Assembly (NCBI RefSeq): GCF_022690685.1
Contig: NZ_JALCYY010000038.1
Location: 1 to 52,597, forward strand
DNA: 52,597 bases
Origin: Anaeromyxobacter terrae
Lineage (GTDB): Bacteria; Myxococcota; Myxococcia; Myxococcales; Anaeromyxobacteraceae
Reading direction: 5' to 3'
A program made the position numbers and the translations under genes. The notes beneath the pieces were generated by a model that saw nothing but the letters and a program-made list of their open reading frames with translations, searched no databases and was not told where the DNA came from. Shown piece by piece: positions 31,486-39,740 of this stretch. Numbering within the stretch: position 1 is the first letter of the stretch; every line of letters starts with the position of its first letter.

Positions 31486-31881
31486 GTGAAAGACCGATTC
31501 GCCCGCTTCGCGTTCGTGATCTCGGAGGTGGCGGGAGCGCCCCGCGCGTTCCTCGTCGCGCTCGCGCTCGTCGTCGTGTGGGGGCTGACGGGGCCGCTCT
31601 TCCACTTCAGCGACAGCTGGCAGCTCGTCATCAACACCGGCACCACGGTCGTGACGTTCCTCATGGTGTTCCTGATCCAGGCCACGCAGAACCGGGAGAC
31701 CCGCGCGCTCCACCTGAAGGTCGACGAGCTCATCCGCTCGCATCGGCGCGCGAGGAACACCTTCACCGACCTCGAGCACGCGACGGACGAGGAGCTCGCC
31801 GAGCTCGAGGCCGAGTTCCGGAAGGTCCGCGCCCGCGCCACGGCACGCGCGCAGGCGAAGAGCGCGGGCGGCACGCACTGA
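31486..31881 (+). CDS. Low-affinity iron permease family membrane protein
   Basis: The 131-residue protein matches the small bacterial members of the low-affinity Fe/Cu permease family. It has FARFAFVISEVAGAPRAF, then two transmembrane helices (about 20-38 and 49-66, around the conserved NTGTTVVTFLMVFLIQATQNRETRALHLKVDELI). A charged C-terminal coil follows. Transport has not been shown for most such proteins; iron permease activity is a family label. The GTG start at 31486 places the conserved region at the N terminus; the upstream extension to 31420 is Gly/Ala/Pro-rich and unconserved. Confidence 0.83.
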   Translation: MKDRFARFAFVISEVAGAPRAFLVALALVVVWGLTGPLFHFSDSWQLVINTGTTVVTFLMVFLIQATQNRETRALHLKVDELIRSHRRARNTFTDLEHATDEELAELEAEFRKVRARATARAQAKSAGGTH

Positions 31882-31917
31882 TGGCCGTGGCAGCTTGCGT
31901 CGATCGTCCCTCGCTCG

Positions 31918-31946
31918 CGCTTCGACAAGACGCTCAGAGCGTCGAG
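31918..31946. repeat. REP-like half element
   Basis: CTTCGACAAGACGCTCAGAGCG with its short internal palindrome resembles the elements at 28-83 and 8209-8294. It lies between the converging iron-permease and DHFR-like genes. Copy number cannot be judged from this window. Confidence 0.35.
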
Positions 31947-31996
31947 GATCTCACCGCGCTGCTGACCTCGGCGGGGGAGCGCTGAGGTCGAGACAG

Positions 31997-32611
31997 TTAC
32001 CGCTCCCGGACTGCGTAGGTGAGGTGGGTCACCCGCTGCGTCGGCTCCGCCCGGACCGGCTCCAGGGCCACGCGGCCCGCGTCCACGCCCTCGAACAGGC
32101 GGATTCCGGAGCCGAACAGCACGGGTGAGAGAGCGATCGTGAACTCGTCGATCAGGCCGGCGTTCACGTACTCCAGGATCGTTGCGCCGCCGCCCGCGAT
32201 GCGGACGTCCCGGTCGCCGGCGGCCTCGCGGGCCTGCTCGAGCGCGGTCTCGATGCCGTCGTTGACGAAGTGGAAGGTGGTCCCACCCGGCCGCTCCCAC
32301 GGGTCACGCTTCTCGTGCGTCACGACGAACACCGGTGTGTGGAACGGCGCCTCCTCCGGCCACGCCTGCTCGCCGAGGTCGAACATGCGCTTGCCCATCA
32401 CGCTCGCGCCGGTGCGCTCGAACGTCTCCCGCACGATGTCGTTGTCGCGCCCTTCCTCGCCACCCTCGCCGAACTTCAGGTTCTCCCGTAAGAACCGCAG
32501 CGGCAATATCCACTGCTGCAGCTCCATCCACTGCGCCGTCCAATCCGGGTCACCCATGCGCCCCTCGGGCGCGATGAACCCGTCCAGCGACATCGACACG
32601 CTGAAGAACAC
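31997..32611 (-). CDS. Dihydrofolate-reductase-like (RibD C-terminal family) protein
   Basis: The 204-residue product matches the RibD-C/DHFR-like family (YyaP/YwjB type), with FFSVSMSLDGFIAPEGRMGDP (2-22), VMGKRMFDLGEQAWPEE, VFVVTHEKRDPW, VRIAGGGATILEYVNAGLIDEF and LSPVLFGSGIRLFEG. These imply an NADPH-binding reductase fold with unknown substrate; it is probably not the cell's DHFR. GTG start at 32611, 11 bases after the AHSA1 stop. Third gene of the ArsR cassette. Confidence 0.87.
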   Translation of the reverse strand: MFFSVSMSLDGFIAPEGRMGDPDWTAQWMELQQWILPLRFLRENLKFGEGGEEGRDNDIVRETFERTGASVMGKRMFDLGEQAWPEEAPFHTPVFVVTHEKRDPWERPGGTTFHFVNDGIETALEQAREAAGDRDVRIAGGGATILEYVNAGLIDEFTIALSPVLFGSGIRLFEGVDAGRVALEPVRAEPTQRVTHLTYAVRER

Positions 32612-32622
32612 CTTGCCGGCCG

Positions 32623-33129
32623 TCAGTCCTCAACTCCCTTCCGAACGATCTCGGTGACGTAGGCAGCCAGGTTGCTCAGGGTCTGCTGGCCACCCTCGAT
32701 CGCGTGGTACTTCTCGGCCGCCTCGTCGCGCAGCTCCTTGGTGCGGAACACCGTGCGCATCTCGATCCGGGTCGCCGCCCCGTCGGGCGCGAACGTGAGG
32801 ACCGACTCGAAGGCGTTCGGGTCGCCGCGGGACTCACCGTGCAGCAGCGCGATCCGCTCCGGCGGAGCGATCTCGGTCCAGGAGATCCACTCCTGGTAGT
32901 CCGTCCCGTCCGGTCCGTGCATCACGAAGACCCATTCCCCGCCGACGCGGAACTCGAACGCCCGCGTGGTGGTAGTGAAGCCCTCGGGTCCCCACCATCG
33001 CGACAGGTGCCGGACTTCGGTGAACGCCTCGAACACCAGCTCCCGTGGGGCACTGATGACGCGGGAGATCACGATCTCGCGGTCGGCCGTCGCTGACTGC
33101 GCCGGCGCTTCCCGTCCTGTCGCTGCCAT
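32623..33129 (-). CDS. AHSA1/SRPBCC-domain protein
   Basis: The 168-residue protein has the SRPBCC helix-grip pattern: DREIVISRVISAPRELVFEAFTEVRHLSRWWGPEGF near the N terminus and LTFAPDGAATRIEMRTVF in the middle, ending in a long C-terminal helix (LSNLAAYVTEIVRK). This AHSA1-like domain forms a hydrophobic ligand cavity. Genes of this type often pair with ArsR repressors. The start overlaps the 3' end of the ArsR gene by 61 bases in another frame, so the two are coupled. Ligand and role are unknown. Confidence 0.88.
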   Translation of the reverse strand: MAATGREAPAQSATADREIVISRVISAPRELVFEAFTEVRHLSRWWGPEGFTTTTRAFEFRVGGEWVFVMHGPDGTDYQEWISWTEIAPPERIALLHGESRGDPNAFESVLTFAPDGAATRIEMRTVFRTKELRDEAAEKYHAIEGGQQTLSNLAAYVTEIVRKGVED

Positions 33130-33473
33130 CGGTCACTCCTCCGCCTTGCCTGCTTGAGGTCCTGCACGTACGCGTCCAGCCGGTCGAAGCTCTCGTTCCA
33201 GAACCGCTCGAACCCGCCGGTCCACTCGTGGACCGGTCGCAGCTCGCGGGCGTCAAGGCGGTACAGGCGCTGCTTGCCTGCCTTGCGGTCCCGCACCAGC
33301 CCGACCTCCCGGAGCACCCGCAGGTGTTTGGACGCCCCTGGCTGGGTCATCCCCAGCTCCTGGGCCAACTCGGTCACCGGCCGCTCACCCGCCCGCAGCA
33401 GCACCAGGATCTCCCGGCGCTGCGGCTCGGCGATCGCGTTGAACACGTCCGACGTCGTCGCGGCTCGTGCCAT
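33069..33473 (-). CDS. ArsR-family transcriptional repressor
   Basis: The 134-residue winged-helix protein has a typical ArsR core: SDVFNAIAEPQRREILVLLRAGERPVTELAQELGMTQPGASKHLRVLREVGLVRDRKAGKQRLYRLD (about 8-75). It lacks CxC metal-binding cysteines, so it probably responds to an organic ligand or works through the linked SRPBCC protein. The C-terminal 40 residues are Arg-rich. The ATG at 33473 is chosen over an ATG at 33485 that lies upstream of the predicted transcription start. It likely represses its own cassette through the palindrome at 33486-33501. Confidence 0.9.
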   Translation of the reverse strand: MARAATTSDVFNAIAEPQRREILVLLRAGERPVTELAQELGMTQPGASKHLRVLREVGLVRDRKAGKQRLYRLDARELRPVHEWTGGFERFWNESFDRLDAYVQDLKQARRRSDRWQRQDGKRRRSQRRPTARS

Positions 33474-33480
33474 GGGCACA

Positions 33481-33508
33481 AACATATGCCGATAACGGCA
33501 TTCGTCAA
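33481..33508 (-). promoter_or_regulatory. ArsR-cassette promoter with operator in the spacer
   Basis: On the minus strand TTGACG (33508-33503) and TATGTT (33486-33481) are 16 bases apart. A perfect palindrome ATGCCG-ATAA-CGGCAT occupies 33486-33501, filling nearly the whole spacer and overlapping the -10. Predicted +1 is about 33474, one base before the ATG. A bound repressor dimer would block RNA polymerase, so autorepression is likely. Confidence 0.65.
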
Positions 33509-33749
33509 GCCGGAGAAGTCAGGCCAGTCTTCTCAGATGACGATCGTGACCCTCGTCAGCGACTGCGGAAACGCGTATCGGGGAGACGGCACGCGCGACG
33601 GCGGCGGGCGGGGAGGGCGATGGGTGAGCAGCACGCCAACGGCTGGCGGGTGAGCCGCCACCGGCGGGTGGCCGACGCCACGGTCGGCGTCATCGCCAAC
33701 CCGATGCGTCGATTCGAGCGATCAGCGCCATGAGGCCGGCTCGCCACCG

Positions 33750-34973
33750 TCACCCCGCGGCGGCCGGCTCGCGCCCGCAGCCCGTGCAGAACCTCGCGTG
33801 CACGGGCGTGTCGCCGCCGCAGCGCGCGCAGGCGCGGTACTGCGGGACGCCGCAGAACGGGCAGTGGCGCACCGACGCGGGCGTGCGTCTGCCGCAGTCC
33901 TGGCAGAGCCCACGAGCGATCCGTCTCTCGAGGAGCTTCTCGCGGGAGAAGAGCTTTCGCTGGATGAAGACGGCGAGGAGGAGGGCCGACGCCACGGCGA
34001 GCGCCATCACGGCGTAGTGCCAGAGCGCGACGAGCTTCAGCGACACGAGGAGGTCCAGGACCCGTGCCAGCAGCCGCTTCGGGATCACCTCGTAGACCGC
34101 CTCGGTGACGAGGAAGAACACCGGGATCGACGCGACGACGAGGAGGTGCGACGCGACGAGGGTCTGGAGCCCGCGCCCCCTCCGCCGGCTCGCCGCGCTC
34201 CAGGCGAGGAACACCGCGACGAGCGGGAGCGCGAACAGGAGCTGCATCCCCAGCCGCTTCACCGGGAACCAGAAGGTCATCCGGCGCAGGTCCGAGGTGA
34301 GGGCCGCCCGGTCGTCGGCGGAGAGCGCTTCGAGCGCCTTCCAGACCGCCGTGACGGCCTCCGTCTCGCCGAGCCGCGCGTCGATCGACGCGAGCTGCGC
34401 GCGGGCCTCCTCGAGCGCGACCGTTCGGTCGGCCACCCCGGACCGTATCGCCGTCAGCTCGGGGCGCGTCCCGTCGCGCCGTGCAATCGTCTCGAGCAGG
34501 GCGGTGTCGTATGCAGCCTTCAGGCTCGAGAGCTGCTCGCCCACGTCGCGGAGCTGGGCCTGGGTCTTTCGGCGTGTCTCGAGCGCGCGGGCGAGGTCCT
34601 CGCGCGCTGCGACGGCGTCGACGAGCGCGACGAGCCGCGCGCAGGTGGGGTGCAGGTCGCCCTTTCGAGCGGGGAGCACGTCGACGACGTCCGCGCGGCG
34701 CCCGGCGACCTGCTCGCCCAGGCGGTCGAGCCGGTTTGCGGGCGTCCAGCTCGCCTCGACGACGAGCTCGCGACACAGCGGGGGGACCCGATCCCACGGC
34801 GAGGCGAGCTGGCGCGTGTGCGCGTCGAGCCCGTCGAAGATCGACACGAGGACGAAGAGGTCGAGCGCCAGGATGACGACGAACGCGGCCTTGTGGAGCG
34901 GCTGTCGCTCTCCGACGTGCGTGAGGCTCCTCCGGAGCGAGCCGAGCGCCTTCCTCAAGGTCGCGAGCATCAT
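33750..34973 (-). CDS. Membrane protein with coiled coil and double zinc ribbon
   Basis: This 407-residue protein is unfamiliar as a whole. It has one transmembrane helix near the N terminus (29-47), a 190-residue extracytoplasmic region with a coiled coil (about 115-205), three further helices (about 240-258, 270-290, 315-336) and a cytosolic tail with two zinc ribbons. The ribbons use Cys 356/359/370/373 and 381/384/395/398 (CQDC...CPFC and CARC...CTGC). Such ribbons often mediate protein contacts. The start is either of two adjacent ATGs (34973 or 34970); GGAGGAAC spaces better to the second. Not obviously linked to neighbours. Confidence 0.75.
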   Translation of the reverse strand: MMLATLRKALGSLRRSLTHVGERQPLHKAAFVVILALDLFVLVSIFDGLDAHTRQLASPWDRVPPLCRELVVEASWTPANRLDRLGEQVAGRRADVVDVLPARKGDLHPTCARLVALVDAVAAREDLARALETRRKTQAQLRDVGEQLSSLKAAYDTALLETIARRDGTRPELTAIRSGVADRTVALEEARAQLASIDARLGETEAVTAVWKALEALSADDRAALTSDLRRMTFWFPVKRLGMQLLFALPLVAVFLAWSAASRRRGRGLQTLVASHLLVVASIPVFFLVTEAVYEVIPKRLLARVLDLLVSLKLVALWHYAVMALAVASALLLAVFIQRKLFSREKLLERRIARGLCQDCGRRTPASVRHCPFCGVPQYRACARCGGDTPVHARFCTGCGREPAAAG

Positions 34974-35113
34974 GTTCCTCCGGCCGCGACGCTGACACGG
35001 GAGGTGAGAGGGGGCAAGAGAACGCCCTCGCGCGCGACCGCGTGTGGGACTCCCGGCCTTGAGGACCCACCCGCCTCGAGGCGAGCATCCGCCACCGTCA
35101 CCGGGAGTATCTC

Positions 35114-36241
35114 ATGCGCCGACCCGCCCTCGCCGTGCTCGCCGCCGCCGCGCTCGCCGGCTGCGCGCAGAACACGACCCCCGTCGAGAAGAAGGGCTAC
35201 ACGGGGAAGCCACCCCTCGGCGCGGCCATCGCCGAGGCCGAGCTCCCGCTCGAGACCTGGGCCTGGATCCCGTTCGACGACGCCGTCTGCGCCGACGGCT
35301 CGACGACCGGCCTCGCCGTGAACCGCGGGAGCGGGTCCGACCTGCTCGTCTTCTTCGACGGCGGGGGCGCCTGCTGGGACTACACGACCTGCGCCGTCGG
35401 GACGGCGGTCGACGACCACTACGGCCCGGCGGAGTGGGACGTCGAGCTGCGCGACTACGTGCCGAGCTCGCTCACGGACCGCGCGAACCTGCCGCCCTCC
35501 CTCGCCGGCGCGACGATCGTGTTCGTGCCGTACTGCACGGGCGACGTGCACGGCGGGAGCAACGTGAAGGAGTACGGGAACGCGGTCTTCTCCGAGACCT
35601 GGAGGCACGTCGGGCACGCCAACGTGCTCGCGTACCTCGCGCGGCTCGCCCCGACCTTCCCGACCCCACGCAAGCTCGTCGTGGCCGGCTCGTCCGCGGG
35701 CGGCTTCGGTGCGCTCGTGAGCTACGAGGCGTTCCGCTGGTACTGGCCCGACGCGCAGGGCTACCTCGTGGACGACTCCGGGCCCGCGCTCGTGAACAAC
35801 GACGTGCCCGCCGATCTCCGCGACGCGTTCTACAACTCCTGGCGGCTCGGCGAGGCGCTCGATCCCGTCTGCGTCGAGTGCCGCTCGAACCTGTCCGCTG
35901 CGTACGGCGAGCTCTCGGCGCTGCACCCGGGCGATCGGATCGCGTTCCTCTCGCACGTCCGCGACCCGGTCATGAGCACGTTCATGGCCTCGACCCCGAG
36001 CGCGTTCGAGGCGTCGCTCCGCGAGCTCGAGGCGCTCGTCTTCGCGCCGACCCGCAACGCGCGCGTCTTCTACGACTCGGACGGCGGGCAGCTCGACGCG
36101 CACATGCTCCTCACACCCGCGACGCCGTACGGCGGGGGCTCCTACGTCGCCACGCACGTGGAGGGCGGGGCGACGCTGCCGGACTGGCTCGAGCTCATGG
36201 TCTCGGACGACCCGCGCTGGGCGACCGTGATGCCGCCGTGA
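35114..36241 (+). CDS. Pectinacetylesterase-family lipoprotein
   Basis: The 375-residue protein has a lipobox (LAGC, Cys17) and belongs to the pectinacetylesterase/Notum alpha-beta hydrolase family. The oxyanion region is LVFFDGGGACWDYTTC, the nucleophile elbow is AGSSAGGFGALVSYE (Ser about 197), and DDSGPAL follows. The catalytic Asp and His are probably among DSDGGQLDAHML near the C terminus. A surface carboxyl-ester hydrolase is likely; the natural substrate is unknown. GGGAG sits about six bases before the ATG. The last 47 bases overlap the convergent membrane-protein gene. Confidence 0.85.
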   Translation: MRRPALAVLAAAALAGCAQNTTPVEKKGYTGKPPLGAAIAEAELPLETWAWIPFDDAVCADGSTTGLAVNRGSGSDLLVFFDGGGACWDYTTCAVGTAVDDHYGPAEWDVELRDYVPSSLTDRANLPPSLAGATIVFVPYCTGDVHGGSNVKEYGNAVFSETWRHVGHANVLAYLARLAPTFPTPRKLVVAGSSAGGFGALVSYEAFRWYWPDAQGYLVDDSGPALVNNDVPADLRDAFYNSWRLGEALDPVCVECRSNLSAAYGELSALHPGDRIAFLSHVRDPVMSTFMASTPSAFEASLRELEALVFAPTRNARVFYDSDGGQLDAHMLLTPATPYGGGSYVATHVEGGATLPDWLELMVSDDPRWATVMPP

Positions 36242-36656
36242 CGGCCCGCGACCCGAGCGATCGCAGCAGCCCGATCCCCGCGGCGAGCGTCGCGTACACG
36301 ACGAGCGCCGCGCCCGCGTAGAGCAGCGCGCGGAGCGGCGGCGCGTGGGCGAGGCCGAAGAAGCCGCCCGACACCAGGATCGCGGCGAGCGGGGCGGCGA
36401 CGCGCGCGCTCCAGACGACTCCGGTCGAGAGCCGGACCTCGTCGAGCAGGAGCTGGAGCACGATCGACAGGAGGACGAGCACGCCCGCGTGCGCGTGGCC
36501 GGCGCGGTACAGCGTGACCTGCAGCGGCGTCAGCTCCGGTCCGGGGACGCCCGCGCCGCCGGCCGTGACGATGCCGAGCACGGCGAGGCCGCCGAACACG
36601 ATGGTCGGGACGGTGACGAGCGTGGCGCCGATCATCAGCCGGGTCGCGTGAGACAT
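36195..36656 (-). CDS. Small four-helix membrane protein
   Basis: The 153-residue product has four hydrophobic stretches: about 6-30, 53-72, 84-101 and 108-130. The first loop contains ELTPLQVTLYRAGHAHAGVL, with two His residues in helix 2. I do not recognise the family, though His in such a helix can bind haem or metal in small membrane proteins. It begins with GGAGG before the ATG and overlaps the esterase gene tail-to-tail by 47 bases. Confidence 0.72.
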   Translation of the reverse strand: MSHATRLMIGATLVTVPTIVFGGLAVLGIVTAGGAGVPGPELTPLQVTLYRAGHAHAGVLVLLSIVLQLLLDEVRLSTGVVWSARVAAPLAAILVSGGFFGLAHAPPLRALLYAGAALVVYATLAAGIGLLRSLGSRAVTAASRSPSAGRPRP

Positions 36657-36670
36657 GGAGGCACCTCCGT

Positions 36671-36694
36671 GCGGGCGGTCGGTGGACCGCCCGC
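36671..36694. promoter_or_regulatory. Perfect 10-base inverted repeat between divergent genes
   Basis: GCGGGCGGTC-GGTG-GACCGCCCGC forms a perfect 10-base stem with a four-base loop. It lies 14 bases upstream of the membrane-protein start and 70 bases before the hybrid kinase ATG. It could be an operator or a leader hairpin. I see no clear promoter nearby. Confidence 0.45.
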
Positions 36695-36764
36695 CTTTGG
36701 CCGGCGTGTAACCCCGAGAGGTCATGGCACCGCCCGCGCCGGTACTACAGGCACAAGGGCCGAG

Positions 36765-39710
36765 ATGACCGAGCCAGCAACCCGCATCGCCTCGGGCTTC
36801 AAGGCCGTGCTCGACGCCGCGCCGGACGCGATGGTGATCACGGACCGCGTCGGCCGCATGGTCGTCGTGAACGCCGAGGCCGAGAAGCTCTTCGGCTACC
36901 GGAGCGAGGAGCTCATCGGCGAGCCCGTCGAGATGCTCATGCCGGAGCGCTTCCGGGCGGCGCACCCGCACCACCGGAACGGCTACTTCCTCGACCCGCG
37001 CACCCGCCCGATGGGCGCGGTGGGCGGCCTCGAGCTCTACGGGCTGCGAAGGGACGGCACCGAGTTCCCCGCGGAGATCAGCCTCTCGCCCCTCGAGACC
37101 GAGGACGGGATGTACGCGATCACCGCGCTCCGGGACGTCACCGCCCGCAGGAAGGTGGAGTCGTACGTGAAGGGCGTCCTCGAGGCCGCGCCGGACGCCA
37201 TGGTGGTCACGGACCAGCGCGGCAAGGTGATCCTCGTGAACGCGCAGGCCGAGGAGCTCTTCGGCTACTCGCGGGAGGAGCTGCTCGGGCAGCGCGTGGA
37301 GGCGCTCATCCCGGCGCGCTTCCGCGCGGCGCACCCGGCGCACCGCACCGAGTACTTCGCCTCGCCGCGGACCCGGCCGATGGGCGCGGGGCGCCTCGAG
37401 CTCTTCGGCCTCCGGAAGGACGGGACGGAGTTCCCGGCCGAGATCAGCCTCTCGCCGCTCGAGACCGAGGACGGCTCGCTCGCCATCACCGCCATCCGCG
37501 ACGTGGCCGAGCGCAAGCGCGCGGAGGAGGAGCGGGCGCGCCTGCACGCACGGCTCGAGGCCACGCTCGGCGAGCTGGGCGCCGCCTATGAGAAGTCGAA
37601 GGAGCTCGAGCGCCAGAAGACCCGGTTCTTCGCGAACGTGAGCCACGAGCTCAGGACCCCGCTCGCGCTGATCCTCGGCCCCGCCGACGAGCTCCTCGGC
37701 GCCGAGCTCCCACAGGGGACCCGGCGCGACCTCGAGGTCATCGCCCGGAACGCGCGCACGCTCGCGAAGCACGTGAACGATCTGCTCGACGTCTCGAGGC
37801 TCGAGGCCGGGGAGATGGCGCTCGAGCTCGCGGACGCGGACGTCGCGGGGCTCGTCCGGCTCGTCGCCGCGCACTTCGAGGCCTTCGCCGCGGAGCGCGG
37901 CACCGCGTTCGCGGTGGAGGGCCCCGACACGCTCCCGGTACGCGTCGATCCCGGCAAGCTCCAGCGTGTCGTGTTCAACCTCCTCTCCAACGCCTTCAAG
38001 TTCACGCCGGCGGGGGGACGGATCCGCTGCACCTTGCGCGCCGGCCCTCCGGCAGGCGCCGAGCTCACGCCGGGCTTCGCGATCGAGGTCGCAGACAGCG
38101 GTCCCGGCGTTCCGGAGGCGCAGCGGGAGGCGGTGTTCGTCCGCTTCGCGCGCGGGGAGGACGACGCGGCGCGCCGGGTCGGCGGCACCGGCCTCGGCCT
38201 CGCGATCGCGAAGGAGTTCGTGGAGCTGCACGGCGGGCGGATCGAGGTGGGCGACGCGCCCGAGGGAGGCGCGCTCTTCACGGTCCACCTGCCGCCGCGG
38301 GCGCGCGAGCAGCAGCTCCCCTCCGAGGTGGCGGGCGAGCAGGGCGACTACGGGGCGGGGGTCGTCGAGGAGCTCCGCGCGGCCTCGGAGACTCCGGACG
38401 AGGTCTCGCGCGGAGGGCAGGATCGCCCGCGCGTGCTCGTCGTGGAGGACAACGCCGAGATGCGCCGCTTCATCGCCGAGGTCCTCTCCAGCGAGTTCGA
38501 GGTCTCCACCGCGCCCGACGGGGAGGCCGGCCTGGCCGAGGCGCTGGCGCGGCCGCCGGACGCCGTCGTCACGGACATGATGATGCCGCGCATGAGCGGC
38601 GACGCGCTCGTTCGTGCCATCCGCGGGCACCGCGAGCTCGACACGGTCCCGGTGCTGGTGCTCACCGCGCGGGCGGACGACGCCCTCCGCGCCCAGCTCC
38701 TCCGCGACGGCGCGCAGGACTACCTCATGAAGCCGTTCGCCGCCGAGGAGGCGCGGGCTCGCGTCGCGAACCTGGTCTCCATGAAGCGCGCACGAGAGGT
38801 CCTGCAGCGCGAGCTCGCCACCCAGACGCACGACGTCGTCGCGCTCGCCGGGGAGCTCGCGGCGCGCAAGCGCGAGCTCGAGGCCGCGCTCGAGGTGGCG
38901 CGGCGGGCGCAGGAGGACGCGGAGCGAGCGAGCGCGGTGAGGACCCACTTCCTCCGCCTCGTGTCGCACGAGCTGCGGACGCCGCTCACCACCCTGCACC
39001 TCCAGCTCCAGCGGCTCACCCGGGACGCAGAGCACCCGCTCCCGGAGCACCAGCGCGTGATCCTGCGCCGCGGTACCCTCGCCGCGACGCGGCTCACCGG
39101 GCTCGTCGAGGCGCTCCTGCACCAGGCCCAGCTCGCGAGCGGGCGGCTCGCGGCGGAGGTCGAGGACGTCGACCTCGGGGCGCTGGTCGCGAAGGTCGTC
39201 GAGGAGAGCCGGCCGCAGGCGGAGGACAAGGGGCTCGGGCTCTCCCTCCGCGCGCCCGACCACGTGCCGTGGATCGAGACGGAGCCCCGGTTCCTGCGCC
39301 TCATCCTCGCGAACCTCGTGGGGAACGCCATCAAGTTCACCGCCGCGGGCGCGGTGGAGGTCGGGATCGAGAGCCGCGGCGACGAGCTCCGCGTGCAGGT
39401 GACGGACTCCGGGCCGGGCATCGCGCCGGAGGATCGGGCGCGGCTCTTCGAGCCGTTCGAGCGCAGCGCCCGCGCCGCCGAGCAGTACGTCCCTGGCCTC
39501 GGCCTCGGCCTCGCGGTGGTGAGGGATCTCGCCGCCGTGATCGGCGCGCGCGTGGAGCTGTCGTCCTCCTCGGGGATGGGGAGCACGTTCACGGTGGCGC
39601 TCCCGAGCCGCCAGGCCGCTGCCGCGCGAGGGGTGGCCTCGCGAAGTGGCGCGCGCCGGGGCGGGAACGGGAGCGGCTCCGCCTCCCCGAGCAACGACCC
39701 GGCGAGCTAG
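36765..39710 (+). CDS. Hybrid sensor with two PAS domains, two kinase cores and a central receiver
   Basis: The 981-residue soluble protein reads PAS (about 10-125), PAS (about 133-255), coiled linker, HisKA with FFANVSHELRTPLAL (His about 293), HATPase (about 395-515), receiver (about 555-665, phosphoacceptor Asp in VVTDMMMPRM, about 603), coil, second HisKA with LRLVSHELRTPLTTL (His about 734) and second HATPase (about 835-945). N and G boxes are intact in both ATPases (NLLSNAFKF, GTGLGLAIAK; NLVGNAIKF, LGLGLAVVRD). The PAS domains are near copies and look like a recent duplication. No output domain and no Hpt. ATG at 36765; the next gene is a DUF1801 protein. Confidence 0.93.
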   Translation: MTEPATRIASGFKAVLDAAPDAMVITDRVGRMVVVNAEAEKLFGYRSEELIGEPVEMLMPERFRAAHPHHRNGYFLDPRTRPMGAVGGLELYGLRRDGTEFPAEISLSPLETEDGMYAITALRDVTARRKVESYVKGVLEAAPDAMVVTDQRGKVILVNAQAEELFGYSREELLGQRVEALIPARFRAAHPAHRTEYFASPRTRPMGAGRLELFGLRKDGTEFPAEISLSPLETEDGSLAITAIRDVAERKRAEEERARLHARLEATLGELGAAYEKSKELERQKTRFFANVSHELRTPLALILGPADELLGAELPQGTRRDLEVIARNARTLAKHVNDLLDVSRLEAGEMALELADADVAGLVRLVAAHFEAFAAERGTAFAVEGPDTLPVRVDPGKLQRVVFNLLSNAFKFTPAGGRIRCTLRAGPPAGAELTPGFAIEVADSGPGVPEAQREAVFVRFARGEDDAARRVGGTGLGLAIAKEFVELHGGRIEVGDAPEGGALFTVHLPPRAREQQLPSEVAGEQGDYGAGVVEELRAASETPDEVSRGGQDRPRVLVVEDNAEMRRFIAEVLSSEFEVSTAPDGEAGLAEALARPPDAVVTDMMMPRMSGDALVRAIRGHRELDTVPVLVLTARADDALRAQLLRDGAQDYLMKPFAAEEARARVANLVSMKRAREVLQRELATQTHDVVALAGELAARKRELEAALEVARRAQEDAERASAVRTHFLRLVSHELRTPLTTLHLQLQRLTRDAEHPLPEHQRVILRRGTLAATRLTGLVEALLHQAQLASGRLAAEVEDVDLGALVAKVVEESRPQAEDKGLGLSLRAPDHVPWIETEPRFLRLILANLVGNAIKFTAAGAVEVGIESRGDELRVQVTDSGPGIAPEDRARLFEPFERSARAAEQYVPGLGLGLAVVRDLAAVIGARVELSSSSGMGSTFTVALPSRQAAAARGVASRSGARRGGNGSGSASPSNDPAS
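36810..37520 (+). repeat. Tandem PAS-domain duplication inside the hybrid kinase gene
   Basis: Unit 1 (about 36810-37155) and unit 2 (about 37179-37520) encode PAS domains that match over most of their length, including the identical GTEFPAEISLSPLETEDG segment. The DNA is also closely similar. The units differ mainly in the ligand-facing first half. Confidence 0.75.
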
Positions 39711-39740
39711 GCCGAGCAGCAGCGAGGGAACGAAGAGACC

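Noticed and set aside
33467-33733. 88-codon plus-strand frame beside the ArsR promoter
   Set aside because: It starts antisense to the ArsR gene, lacks coding bias and carries no known motif.
36195-39263. 1022-codon minus-strand open frame
   Set aside because: Only the last 154 codons encode the membrane protein. The rest is antisense to the hybrid kinase and is open because of the high GC content.
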